Source: Xestospongia muta (Eukaryota > Porifera > Demospongiae > Haplosclerida > Petrosiidae). Taken from it: 64,000 nt of DNA. The stretch is taken from the NCBI GenBank assembly GCA_963693285.1, contig OY848920.1, positions 5,655,135 to 5,719,134 on the forward strand, given 5' to 3'. The translations under genes were made by a program, and so were the position numbers. Position 1 is the first letter of the stretch. Every line of letters begins with the position of its first letter. Under the pieces are notes generated by a model, which saw nothing but the letters and a program-made list of their open reading frames with translations, did no database searches and was not told where the DNA came from. Below are positions 1 to 14,500 of this stretch, one piece after another.

Positions 1-3000
1 TTAGATCAGCTTATTTAACCAGTTTTCAAAGTTAATTTCTAATCTTTTTAACTTTCAAAAAGCTCTAAACTCTTTATTTTAGAGTTTTAACCTATTTAGA
101 GTACTTTATTAGTATATTTAAGAGAGATAAACTTACTAAACTCTTTAGATCAGCTTATTTAACCAGTTTTCACAGTTAATTTCTAATCTTTTTTAACTTT
201 CAAAACGCTCTAAACTCTTTATTTTAGAGTTTTAACCTATTTACACTACTTAATTAGTATATTTAAGAGAGATAAACTTACTAAACTCTTTAGATCAGCT
301 TATTTAACCAGATTTCACCATTAATTTCTAATCTTTTTTAACTTTTAAAAAGCTCTAAACTCTTTATTTTAGAGATTTAACCTATTTAGACTACTTTATT
401 AGTATATTTAAGACAGATAAACTTACTAAACTCTTTAGATCAGCTTATTTAACCAGTTTTCACAGTTAATTTCTAATCTTTTTTAACTTTCAAAAAGCTC
501 TAAACTGTTTATTTTAGAGTTTTAACCTATTTAGACTACTTTATTAGTATATTTTAGAGAGATAAACTTACTAAACTCTTTAGATCAGCTTATTTAACCA
601 GTTTTCACAGTTAATTTCTAATCTTTTTTAACTTTCAAAAAGCTCTAAACTCTTTATTTTAGAGTATTAACCTATTTAGACTACTTTATTAGTATATTTA
701 AGACAGATAAACTTACTAAACTCTTTAGATCAGCTTATTTAACAAGTTCTCACCATTAATTTCTAATCTTTTTTAACTTTCAAAAAGCTCTAAACTCTTT
801 ATTTTAGAGTTTTAACCTATTTAGACTACTTTATTAGTATATTTAAGAGAGATAAACTTACTAAACTCTTTAGATCAGCTTATTTAACCAGTTTTCACAG
901 TTAATTTCTAATCTTTTTTAACTTTAAAGAAGCTCTAAACTCTTTATTTTAGAGTTTTAACCTATTTAGACTGCTTTATTAGTATATTTAAGAGAGATAA
1001 ACTTACTAAACTCTTTAGATCAGCTTATTTAACCAGTTTTCACAGTTAATTTCTAATCTTTTTTAACTTTCAAAAAGCTCTAACCTCTTTATTTTAGAGT
1101 TTTAACCTATTTAGACTACTTTATTAGTATATTTAAGAGAGATAAACTTCTAAACTCTTTAGATCAGCTTATTTAACCAGTTTTCACAGTTAATTTCTAA
1201 TCTTTTTAACTTTCAAAAAGCTCTAAACACTTTATTTTAGAGTTTTAACCTATTTAGACTACTTTATTAGTATATTTAAGAGAGATAAACTTACTAAACT
1301 CTTTAGATCAGCTTATTTAACCTGGTTTTACAGTTAATTTCTAATCTTTTTTAACTTTCAAAAAGCTCTAACACTTTATTTTAGAGTTTTAAACTATTCA
1401 GAATACTTTATTAGTATATTTAACACAGATAAACTTACTAAACTCTTTAGATCAGCTTATTTAACCAGTTTTCACAGTTAATTTCTAATCTTTTTTAACT
1501 TTCAAAAAGCTCTAAACAGTTATTTTTAGCGTTTTAACGTATTTAGACTACTTTATTAGTATATTTAAGACAGATAAACTTACTAAACTCTTTAGATCAG
1601 CTTATTTAACCAGTTTTCACAGTTAATTTCTAATCTTTTTTAATTTTCAAAAAGCTCTAAACACTATATTTAAGATTTTTAAACAATTTAGACTACTTTA
1701 TTAGTATATTTAAGACGGATAAACTTACTAAACACTAAATATCAGCTTATTTAACTAGTTTTCACTGTTAATTTCTAATCCTTTTTAACTTTAAAAAAGC
1801 TCTAAACTCTTTATTTTAGAGTTTTAATCTATTTAGATTACTTTATTAGTATATTTAAGAGAGATAAACTTACTAAACTCCTTAGATCAGCTTATTTAAT
1901 TATTTTTCATAGTTAATTTCCAATGTTTTTTAACTTTCAAAAAGCTCTAAACACTTTATTTTAGAGTTTTAACCTATTTCAACTATTTAATTAGCATATT
2001 TAAGAGAGATAAACTTAGTAAACTCTTTAGATCATTTTTTAACCAGTTTTCACAGTTAATTTCTAATCTTTTTTAACTTTCAAAAAGCTCTAAACTCTTC
2101 ATTTTAGATTTTTAACCTATTTAGACTTCTTTATTAGTATATTAAAGACAGATAAAATTACTAAACTCTTTAAATCAGCTTATTTAACCAGTTTTTACAC
2201 TTAATTTCTAATTTTTTTAAGTTTCAAAAAGCTCTAAACACTTTATTTTAGAGGTTTCACCTATTTAGTCTACTTTATTAGTATATTTAGACAGATAAAC
2301 TTACTAAACTCTTTAGATCAGCTTATTTAACAAGTTTCTAATCTTTTTTAACTTTCAAAAAGCTCTAAACACTTTATTTTAGAGTTTTAACCTATGTAGA
2401 CTACTTTAATAGTATTTTTAAGACAGATAAACTTACTAAACTCTTTAGATCAGCTTATTTAACCAGTTTTCACTGTTAATTTCTAATCTTTTTTAACTTT
2501 CAAAAAGTTCTAAACACTTTATTTTAGAGTTTTAAATTATTTAGACTACTTTATTAGTATATTTAAGAGAGATAAACTTACTAAACTCTTTAGATCAGCT
2601 TATTTAACCAGTTTTCACAGTTAATTTCTAATCTTTTTTAAATTTCAAATAGCTCTAAACAGTTATTTTCAGCGTATTAACCTATTTAGACTACTTTATT
2701 AGTATATTTAAAACAGATAAACTTACTAAACTCTTTAGATCAGCTTATTTAACCAGTTTTCACAGTTAATTTCTAATCTTTTTTAACTTTCAAAAAGCTC
2801 TAAACTCTTAATTTTACAGTTTTAACCTATTTACACTACTTTTTTAGTATATTTAAGAGAGATAAACTTACTAAACTCTTTAGATCAGCTTATTTAACCA
2901 GTTTTCACAGTTAATTTCTAATCTTTTTTTACTTTCAAAAAGCTCTAAATCTTTATTTTAGAGTTTTAACCTATTTAGACTACTTTATTAGTATATTTAA

Positions 3001-6000
3001 GACAGATAGACTTACTAAACTCTTTAGATCAGCTTATTTAACGAGTTCTCACAGTTCATTTCTAATGTTTTTTTACTGTCAAAAAGATCTAAACACTTTA
3101 TTTTAGAGCTCTAACCTATTTAGACTACTTTATTAGCATATTTAAGACAGAAAAACTTACTAAACTCTTTAGATCAGCTTATTTAACCAGTTCTCACAGT
3201 TAATTTCTAATCTTTTTTAACTTTCAAAAAGCTCTAAACTCTTTATTTTAGAGTTTTAACCTATTTAGACTATTTTATTAGTATATTTAAGAGAGATAAA
3301 CTTACTAAACTCTTTAGATCAGCTTATTTAACCAGTTTTCACAGTTAATTTCTAATCTTTTTTAACTTTCAAAAAGTTCTAAACAGTTATTTTTAGCGTT
3401 TTAAACTATTTAGACTACTTTATTAGTATATTTAAGACAGATAAACTTACTAAACTCTTTAGATCAGCTTATTTAACCAGTCTTCACAGTTAATTTCTAA
3501 TCTTTTTTAACTTTCAAAAAGGTGTAAACTGTTTATTTTAGAGTTTTAACCTATTTAGAGTACTTTATTAGTATATTTAAGAGAGATAAACTTACTAAAC
3601 TCTTTAGATCAGCTTATTTAACCAGTTTTCACAGTTAATTTCTAATCTTTTTTAACTTTCAAAAAGCTCTAAACACTTTCTTTTAGAGTTTTAAACTGTT
3701 TAGACTATTTTATTAGTTTATTTGGACAGGTAAACTTAATAAACTCTTTAGATCACCTTATTTAACCAGTTTTCACAGTTAATTTCTAATCCTTTTTAAC
3801 TTTCAAAAAGCTATAAACTCTTTATTTTAGAGTTTTAACCTATTTAGACTTCTTTATTAGTATATTTAAGACAGATAAACTACTAAACTCTTTAGATCAG
3901 CTTATTTAACCAGTTTTCACAGTTAATTTCTAATCTTTTTTTACTCTCAAAAACCTCTAAACACTTTGTTTTAGAGTTTTAACCTATTTAGACTACTTTA
4001 TTAGTATATTTAAGAGAGATAAACTTACTAAACTCTTTAGATCAGCTTATTTAACCATTTTTAACTGTTAATTTCTAATGTTTTTTAACTTTCAAAAACC
4101 TATAAAGACTTTATTTTAGAGTTTTAACCTATTTAGACTACTTTATTAGTATATTTAAGAGAGATAAAGTTATTAAACTCTTTAGACCAGCTTATTTAAA
4201 CTGGTTTCACAGTTAATTTCTAATCTTTTTTAACTTTCAAAAAGCTCTAAACAGTTATTTTTAGCGTTTTAACCTATTTAGACTACTTTATTAGTATATT
4301 TAAGACAGATAAACTTACTAAACTCTTTAGATCAGCTTATTTAACCAGATTTTACAGTTAATTTCTAATCTTTTTTAACTTTCAAAAAGCCCGAAACAGT
4401 TATTTTTAGTGTTTTAACCTATTTAGACTACTTTATTAGTATATTTAAAAGAGATAAACTTACTAAACTCTTTAGATCAGCTTATTTAACCAGTTTTCAC
4501 AGTTAATTTCTAATCTTTTTTAACTTTCAAAAACCTCTAAACACTTTCTTTTAGAGTTTTAAACTATTTAGACTATTTTATTAGAATATTTAAACAGATA
4601 AACTTACTAAACTCTTTAGATCAGCTTATTTAACCAGTTTTCACAGTTAATTTCTAATCTTTTTTAACTTTCAAAAAGCTCTAAACTCTTTATTTTAGAT
4701 TTTTAACCTATTTAGACTACTTTATTAGTATATTTAAGACAGATAAACTACTAAACTCTTTAGATCAGCTTGTTTAACCATTTTTCACACTTAATTTCTA
4801 ATTTTTTAACTTTCAAAAAGCTCTAAACACTTTATTTTAGAGTTTTAACCTATTTAGACTACTTTATTAGTATATTTAAGACAGATAAACTTACTAAACT
4901 CTTTAGATCAGCTTATTTAACCAGTTTTCACAGTAAATTTCTAATTTTTTTTAACTTTCGAAAAGCTCTAAACACTTTATTTTTTTGTTTTAACCTATTT
5001 AGACTACTTTATTCGTATATTTAAGACAGATAAACTTACTAAACTCTTTAGATCAGCTTATTTAACCAGTTTTCACAGTTAATTTCTAATCTTTTTTAAC
5101 TTTCAAAAAGCTCTAAACTCTTTATTTTAGAGTTTTAACTTATTTAGACTACTTCATTAGTATATTTAAGAGAGATAAACTTACTAAACTCTTTAGATCA
5201 GCTTATTTAACCAGTTTTCACAGTTAATTTCTAATCTTTTTTCACTTTCAAAAAGCTCTAAACTCTTTATTTTAGAGTTTTAACCTATTTATACTCTTTA
5301 TTAGTATATTTAAGACAGATAAACTTACTAAACTCTTTAGATCAGCTTATTTAAACAGTTTTCACAGTTAATTTAAAATCTTTTTTAACTTTCAAAATGC
5401 TCTGAACACTTTATTTTAGAGTTTTAACCTATTTAGACTACTTTATTAGTATATTTAAGAGAGATAAACTTACTAAACTCTTTAGATCAGCTTATTTAAC
5501 CAGTTTTCACAGTTAATTTCTAATCTTTTTTAACATTCAAAAAGCTCTAATTTCTTTATTTTAGAGTTTTAACCTCTTTAGACTTCTTTATTAGTATATT
5601 TAAGAGAGATAAAATTACTAAACTCTTTAGATCAGCTTATTCAACCAGTTTTCACAGTTAATTTCTAATCTTTTTTAACTTTCAAAAAGCTCTAAACACT
5701 TCATTTTAGAGTTTTAACCTATTTAGACTACTTTATTAGTATATTTAAGAGAGATAAAATTACTTAACTCTTTAGATCAGTTATTTAACCAGTTTTCACA
5801 GTAATTTCTAATCTTTTTTAACTTTCAAAAAGCTCTAAACACTTTATTTTAGAGTTTTAACCTATTTAGACTACTTTATTAGTATATTTAAGAGAGATAA
5901 ACTTACTAAACTCTTTAGATCAGCTTATTTAACCAGTTTTCACCATTAATTTCTAATCTTTTTTAACTTTCAAAAAGCTCTAAACTCTTTATTTTAGAGT

Positions 6001-8949
6001 TTTAACCTATTTAGACAACTTTATTAGTATATTTAAGACAGATAAACTTACGAAACTCTTTAGATGAGCTTATTTAACCAGTTCTCACAGTTAATTCTAA
6101 TCTTTTTTCACTTTCAAAAAGCTCTAAACTCTTTATTTTAGATTTTTAACCTATTTAGACTAGTTTATTAGTATATTTAAGAGAGATAAAATTACTAAAC
6201 TCTTTAGATCAGCTTATTTAACCAGTTTTCACAGTTAATTTCTAATCTTTTTTAACTTTCAAACAGCTCTAAAATCTTTATTTTAGAGTTTTAACCTATT
6301 TAGACTACTTTATTAGTATATTTAAGAGAGATAAACTTACTAAACTCTTTAGATCAGCTTATTTAACCAGTTTTCACAGTTAATTTCTAATCTTTGTTAA
6401 CTTTCAAAAAGCTCTAAACTCTTTATTTTAGAGTTTTAACCTATTTAGACTACTTTATTAGTATATTTAAGACAGATAAACTTACTAAACTCTTTAGATC
6501 TGCTTATTTAACCAGTTTTCACAGTTAATTTCTAATCTTTTTTCACTTTCAAAAAGCTCTAAACACTTTATTTTATAGTTTTAACCTATTTAGACTACTT
6601 TATTAGTATATTTAAGAGAGATAAACTTACTAAACTCTTTAGATCAGCTTATTTAACCAGTTTTCACAGTTGATTACTAATCTTTTTTAACTTTCAAAAA
6701 GCTCTAAACCGTTCTTATTAGCGTTTCAACCTATTTAGAATACTTTATTAGTATATTTAAAACAGATAAACTTACTAAACTCTTTAGATCAGCTTATTTA
6801 ACCAGTTTTCACCATTAATTTCTAATCTTTTTTAACTTTCAAAAAGCTGTCAACTCTTTATTTTAGAGTTTTAACCTATTTAGACTACTTTATTAGTATA
6901 TTTAAGACAGATTAACTTACTATACTCTTTAGATCAGCCTATTTAACCAGTTTTCACAGTTAATTTCTAATCTTTTTAACTTTCAAAAACCTCTAAACTC
7001 TTTATTTTAGAGTTTTAACCTATTTAGACTACTTTATTAGTATATTTAAGAGAGATAAACTTACTAAACTCTTTAGATCAGCTTATTTAACCAGTTTTCA
7101 CAGTTAATTTCTAATCTTTTTTAACTTTCAAACAGCTCTAAAATCTTTATTTTAGAGTTTTAACCTATTTAGACTACTTTATTAGTATATTTAAGAGAGA
7201 TAAACTTACTAAACTCTTTAGATCAGCTTATTTAACCAGTTTTCACAGTTAATTTCTAATCTTTTTTAACTTTCAAAAAGCTCTAAACTCTTTATTTTAG
7301 AGTTTTAACCTATTTAGACTACTTTATTAGTATATTTAAGAGAGATAAACTTACTAAACTCTTTAGATCTGCTTATTTAAACAGTTTTCACAGTTAATTT
7401 CTAATCTTTTTTCACTTTCAAAAAGCTCTAAACTCTTTATTTTAGAGTTTTAACCTATTTAGACTACTTTATTAGTATATTTAAGACAGATAAACTTACT
7501 AAACTCTTTAGATCAGCTTATTTAACCAGTTTTCACCATTAATTTCTAATTTTTTTAACTTTCAAAAAGCTCTAAAAACTTTATTTTAGAGTTTTAACCT
7601 ATTTAGACTACTTTATTAGTATATTTAAGACAGATAAACTTACTAAACTCTTTAGATCAGCTTATTTAACCAGTTTTCACAGTTAATTACTAATCTTTTT
7701 TAACTTTCAAAAAGCTCTAAACCGTTCTTATTAGCGTTTCAACCTATTTAGAATACTTTATTAGTATATTTAAAACAGAAAAACTTACTAAACTCTTTAG
7801 ATCAGCTTATTTAACCAGTTTTCACCATTAATTTCTAATCTTTTTTAACTTTCAAAAAGCTGTCAACTCTTTATTTTAGAGTTGTAACCTATTTAGACTA
7901 CTTTATTAGTATATTTATGAGAGATAAACTTACTAAACTCTTTAGATGAACTTATTTAACCAGTTTTCACAGTTAATTTCTAATCTTTTTTAACTTTCAA
8001 AAGGCTCTAAACACTTTAGTTTAGAGTTTTAACCTATTTAGTTTACTTTATTACTATATTTAAGACAGATAAACTTACTAAACTCTTTAGATCAGCTTAT
8101 TTAACCAGTTTTCACAGTTAATTTCTAATCTTTTTTAACTTTCAAAAAGCTCTAAACTCTTTATTTTATAGTTTTAACCTATTTAGACTACTTTATTAGT
8201 ATATTTAAGACAGATAAACTTACTAAACTCTTTAGATCAGCTTATTTAACCAGTTTTCACAGTTAATTTCTAATCTTTTTAACTTTCAAAAAGCTCTAAA
8301 ACCTTTATTTTAGAGTTTTAACCTGTTTAGACTACTTTATTAGTATATTTAAGAGAGATAAACTTACTAAACTCTTTAGATCAGCTTATTTAACCAGTTT
8401 TCACAGTTAATTTCTAATCTTTTTTAACTTTAAAAAAGCTGTAAACTCTTTATTTTAGAGTTTTAACCTATTTAGACTACTTTATTAGTATATTTAAGAG
8501 AGATAAACTTTCTAAACTCTTTAGATCAGCTTATTTAACCAGTTTTCACAGTTAATTTCTAATCTTTTTTAAAAGTCAAAAAGCTCTAAACTCTTTATTT
8601 TAGAGTTTTAACCTATTTAGACTACTTTATTAGTATATTTAAGAGAGATAAACTTACTTAACTCTTTAGATCAGCTTATTTAACCAGTTTTCACACTTAA
8701 TTTCTAGTCTTTTTAACTTTCAAAAATCTCTAAACTCTTTATTTTAGAGTTTTAACCTATTTAGACTACTTTATTAGTATATTTAAGACAGATAAACTTA
8801 CTAAACTCTTTAGATCAGCTTATTTAACCATTTTTCACAGTTAATTTCTAATCTTTTTTAACTTTCAAAAAGCTCTAAACACTTTATTTTAGAGTTTTAA
8901 CCTATTTAGAGTACTTTATTAGTATATTTAAGAGAGATAAACTTACTAA
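1..8949 (+). repeat. Divergent, weakly ordered part of the array
   Basis: Monomers here differ mostly by scattered private changes. One variant type, with aaacagttatttttagcg in place of the usual aaactctttattttagag, recurs near 1515, 2658, 3392, 4252 and 4392 and fades to the right. Small internal losses are common, for example near 2031 and 2330. A few local repeats exist: a variant with accgttcttattagcg appears at 6709 and again 1,013 bp later (7 monomers), and cagctctaaaatcttta near 6264 recurs 869 bp later (6 monomers). Long identical blocks like those to the right are absent. Confidence 0.75.
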
Positions 8950-11560
8950 ACTCTTTAGATCAGCTTGTTTAACCAGTTTTCACAGTTAATTTCTAATTTT
9001 TTTTAACTTTCATAAAGCTGTAAACTCTTTATTTTAGAGTTTTAACCTATTTAGACTACTTTATTAGTATATTTAAGACAGATAAACTTACTAAACTCTT
9101 TAGATCAGCTTATTTAACCAGTTTTCACAGTTAATTTCTAATCTTTTTTAACTTTCAAAAAGCTCTAAACTCTTTATTTTAGAGTTTTAACCTATTTAGA
9201 CTACTTTATTAGTATATTTAAGACAGATAAACTTACTAAACTCTTTAGATCAGCTTAATTACCCAGTTTTCACAGTTAATTTCTAAACTTTTTTAACTTT
9301 CAAAAAGATCGAAACACTTTATTTTAGAGTTTTAACCTATTTAGACAACTTTATTAGTATATTATAGAGAGATAAACTTACTAAACTCTTTAGATCAGCT
9401 TATTTAACCAGTTTTCACAGTTAATTTCTAATCTCTTTTAACTTTCAAAGAGCTCTAAACTCTTTATTTTAGAGATTTAACCTATTTAGACTACTTTATT
9501 AGTATATTTAAAACAGATAAACTCTCTAAAGTCTTTAGTTCAGCTTATGTAACCAGTTTTCACCATTAATTTCTAGTCTTTTTTAACTTTCAATAAGCTC
9601 TAAACTCTTTATTTTAGAGTTTTAACCTATTTAGACTAGTTTATTAGTATATTTTAGAGAGATAAACTTAGTAAACTCTTTAAATCAGGTTATTTAACCA
9701 GTTTTCACAGTTAATTTCTAATCTTTTTTAACTTTCAAAAAGCTCTAAACACTTTATTTTAGAGTTTTCACCTATTTAGACTACTTTGTTAGTATATTTA
9801 AGACAGATAAACTTACTAAACTCTTTAGATCAGTTTATTTAACCAGTTTTCACAGTTAATTTCTAATCTTTTTTAACTTTCAAAAAGCTCTAAACACTTT
9901 ATTTTAGAGTTTTAACCTATTTAGACTACTTTATTAGTATATTTTAGAGAGATAAACTTACTAAACTCTTTAGATCAGCTTATTTAACTAGTTTTCACAG
10001 TTAATTTCTAATCTTTTTTAACTTTCAAAAAGCTATAAACTCTTTATTTTATAGATTTAACCTATTTAGACTACTTTATTAGTATATTTAAAACAGATAA
10101 ACTTACAAAAGTCTTTAGTTCAGCTTATTTAACCAGTTTTCACAGTTAATTTCTAATCTTTTTTAACTTTCAAAAAGCTCTAAACTCTTTATTTTAGAGT
10201 TTTAACCTATTTAGACTACTTTATTAGTATATTTAAGAGAGATAAACTTACTAAACTCTTTAGATCAGCTTGTTTAACCAGTTTTCACAGTTAATTTCTA
10301 ATTTTTTTTAACTTTCATAAAGCTGTAAACTCTTTATTTTAGAGTTTTAACCTATTTAGACTACTTTATTAGTATATTTAAGACAGATAAACTTACTAAA
10401 CTCTTTAGATCAGCTTATTTAACCAGTTTTCACAGTTAATTTCTAATCTTTTTTAACTTTCAAAAAGCTCTAAACTCTTTATTTTAGAGTTTTAACCTAT
10501 TTAGACTACTTTATTAGTATATTTAAGACAGATAAACTTACTAAACTCTTTAGATCAGCTTAATTACCCAGTTTTCACAGTTAATTTCTAAACTTTTTTA
10601 ACTTTCAAAAAGATCGAAACACTTTATTTTAGAGTTTTAACCTATTTAGACAACTTTATTAGTATATTATAGAGAGATAAACTTACTAAACTCTTTAGAT
10701 CAGCTTATTTAACCAGTTTTCACAGTTAATTTCTAATCTCTTTTAACTTTCAAAGAGCTCTAAACTCTTTATTTTAGAGATTTAACCTATTTAGACTACT
10801 TTATTAGTATATTTAAAACAGATAAACTCTCTAAAGTCTTTAGTTCAGCTTATGTAACCAGTTTTCACCATTAATTTCTAGTCTTTTTTAACTTTCAATA
10901 AGCTCTAAACTCTTTATTTTAGAGTTTTAACCTATTTAGACTAGTTTATTAGTATATTTTAGAGAGATAAACTTAGTAAACTCTTTAAATCAGGTTATTT
11001 AACCAGTTTTCACAGTTAATTTCTAATCTTTTTTAACTTTCAAAAAGCTCTAAACACTTTATTTTAGAGTTTTCACCTATTTAGACTACTTTGTTAGTAT
11101 ATTTAAGACAGATAAACTTACTAAACTCTTTAGATCAGTTTATTTAACCAGTTTTCACAGTTAATTTCTAATCTTTTTTAACTTTCAAAAAACTCTAAAC
11201 ACTTTATTTTAGAGTTTTAACCTATTTAGACTACTTTATTAGTATATTTTAGAGAGATAAACTTACTAAACTCTTTAGATCAGCTTATTTAACTAGTTTT
11301 CACAGTTAATTTCTAATCTTTTTTAACTTTCAAAAAGCTCTAAACTCTTTATTTTAGAGTTTTAACCTATTTAGACTACTTTATTAGTATATTTTAGAGA
11401 GATAAACTTACTAAACTCGTTACATGAGGTTAACTAACCAGTTTTCACAGTTAATGTCTAATATTTTTAACTTCAAAAAGCTCTAAACTCTTTATTTTAG
11501 AGTTTTAACCTATTTAGACTACTTTATTAGTATATTTAAGACAGATAAACTTACTAAACT
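8950..11560 (+). repeat. Tandem duplication of a 9-monomer block (1,305 bp)
   Basis: Marker variants at 8956 (cagcttgtttaaccag) and 10261 are exactly 1,305 bp apart. The markers that follow keep order and spacing: cagcttaattacccag at about 9252 and 10557, agatcgaaacac at about 9307 and 10612, tagttcagcttatgtaacc at about 9537 and 10842, and aaatcaggttatttaacc at about 9683 and 10988. I see nearly no differences between the two copies, so the duplication is young relative to the rest of the left array. The right boundary is approximate. Confidence 0.85.
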
Positions 11561-14500
11561 CTTTAGATCAGCTTATTTAACCAGTTTTCACAGTTAATTT
11601 CTAACCTTTTTTAACTTTCAAAAAGCTCTAAACACTATATTTTAGAGTTTTAACCTATTTAGACTACTTTATTAGTATATTTTAGAGAGATAAACTTCCT
11701 AAACTCTTTAGATCAGCTTATTTAACCAGTTTTCACAGTTAATTTCTAATCTTTTTTAACTTTCAAAAAGCTCTAAACTCTTTATTTTAGAGTTTTAACC
11801 TATTTAGACTACTTTATTAGTATATTTAAGACAGATGAACTTAGTAAACTCTTTAGATCAGCTTATTTAACCAGTTTTCACAGTTAATTTCTAATCTTTT
11901 TTTAACTTTCATAAAGCTGTAAACTCTTTATTTTAGGGTTTTAACCTGTTTAGACTACTTTATTAGTATATTTAACACACATAAACTTACTAAACTCTTT
12001 AGATCAGCTTATTTAACTAGTTTTCACAGTTAATTTCTAATATTTATTAACTTTCAAAAAGCTGTAAACTCTTTTTTTTAGAGTTTTAACCTATTTAGAC
12101 TACTTTATTAGTATATTTAAGAGAGATAAACTTACTAAACTCTTTAGATCAGCTTATTTAACCAGTTTTCACAGTTAATTTCTAATCTTTAACTTTCAAA
12201 AAGATCTAAACTCTTTTTTTTAGAGTTTTAACCTATTTAGACTACTTTATTAGTATATTTAAGAGAGATAAACTTACTAAACTCTTTAGATCAGCTTATG
12301 TAACCAGTTTTCACAGTTAATTTCTAATCTCTTTTAACTTTAAAAAAGCTCTAAACTCTTTTTTTTTAGAGTTTTAACCTATTTAGACTACTTTATTAGT
12401 ATATTTAACAGAGATAAACTTACTAAACTCTTTAGATCAGCTTATTTAACCAGATTTCACAGTTAATGTCTAATCTTTTTAACTTTCGAAAAGCTGTAAA
12501 CACTTTATTTTAGAGTTTTAACCTATTTAGACTACTTTATTAGTATATTTAAGAGAAATAAACTTACTGAACTCTTTAGATCAGCTTATTTAACCAGTTT
12601 TCACAGTTAATTTCTAATCTTTTTTAACTTTCAAAAAGCTCTAAACTCTTTATTTTAGAGTTTTAACCTATGTAGACTACTTTATTAGTATATTTTAGAG
12701 AGATAAACTTACTAAACTCTTTAGATCAGCTTATTTAACCAGTTTTCACAGTTAATTTCTAATATTTTTTAACTTTCAAAAAGCTCTAAACTCTTTATTT
12801 TAGAGTTTTCACCTATTTAGACTAGTTTATTAGTATATTTAAGACAGATAACTTACTAAACTCTTTAGATCAGCTTATTTAACCAGTTTTCACAGTTAAT
12901 TTCTAAACTTTTTTAACTTTCAAAAAGCTCGAAACACTTTATTTTAGAGTTTTAACCTATTTAGACTACTTTATTAGTATATTTTAGAGAGATAAACTTA
13001 CTAAACTCTTTAGATCAGCTTATTTAACCAGTTTTCACAGTTAATTTCTAATCTTTTTTAACTTTCAAAAAGCTCTAAACTCTTTATTTTAGAGTTTTAA
13101 CCTATTTAGACTACTTTAATAGTATATTTAAGACAGATAAACTTACTAAACTCTTTAGATCAGCTTATTTAACCAGTTTTCACAGTTAATTTCTAATCTT
13201 TTTTAACTTTCAAAAAGCTCTAAACACTTTATTTTAGAGTTTTAACCTATTTAGACTACTTTATTAGTATATTTTAGAGAGATAATCTTACTAAACTCTT
13301 TAGATTAGCTTATTTAACCAGTTTTCACAGTTAATTTCTAATCTTTTTTTACTTTCAAATAGCTCTAAACTCTTTATTTTAGAGATTTAACCTATTTAGA
13401 CTACTTTATTAGTATATTTAAAACAAATAAACTTACTGAAGTCTTAGATCAGCTTATTTAACCAGTTTTCACAGTTAATTTCTAATATTTTTTAACTTTC
13501 AAAAAGCTCTAAACACTTTATTTTAGAGTTTCAACCTATTTAGACTACTTTATTAGTATATTTTAGAGAGATAAACTTACTAAACTCTTTAGATCAGCTT
13601 ATTTAACCAGTTTTCACAGTTAATTTCTAATCTTTAACTTTCAAAAAGCTCTAACCTCTTTATTTTAGAGTTTTAACCTATTTAGACTACTTTATTAGTA
13701 TATTTAAGAGAGATAAACTTACTAAACTCTTTAGATCAGCTTATCTAAGCAGTTTTCACAGTTAATTTCTAATCTTTTTTAACTTTAAAAAAGCTCTAAA
13801 CTCTTTTTTTTAGAGTTTTAACCTATTTAGACTACTTTATTAGTATATTTAAAACAGATAAACTTACTAAACTCTTTAGATCAGCTTATTTAACCAGTTT
13901 TCACAGTTAATTTCTAATCTTTTTTAACTTTAAAGAAGCTCTAAACTCTTTTTTTTTAGAGTTTTAACCTATTTAGTCTACTTTATTAGTATATTTAAGA
14001 CAGATAAACTTACTAAACTCTTTAGATCAGCTTATTTAACCAGTTTTCACAGTTAATTTCTAATCTTTTTTAACTTTCAAAAAGCTCTAAACTCTTTTTT
14101 TTAGAGTTTTAACCTATTTAGACTACTTTATTAGTATATTTAAGAGAGATAAACTTACTAAACTCTTTAGATTAGCTTATTTAACCAGTTTTCACAGTTA
14201 ATTTCTAATCTTTTTTAACTTTCAAAAAGCTCTAAACTCTTTATTTTAGAGTTTTAACTTATTTAGAGTACTTTATTTGCATATTTTAGAGAGATAAACT
14301 TACTAAACTCTTTAGATCAGCTTATTTAACCAGTTTTCACAGTTAATTTCTAATCTTTTTTAACTTTCAAAAAGCTCTAAACTCTTTATTTTAGAGTTTT
14401 AACCTATGTAGACTACTTTATTAGTATATTTAAGAGAGATAAACTTACTAAACTCTTTAGATCAGCTTATTTAACCAGTTTTCACAGTTAATTTCTAATA

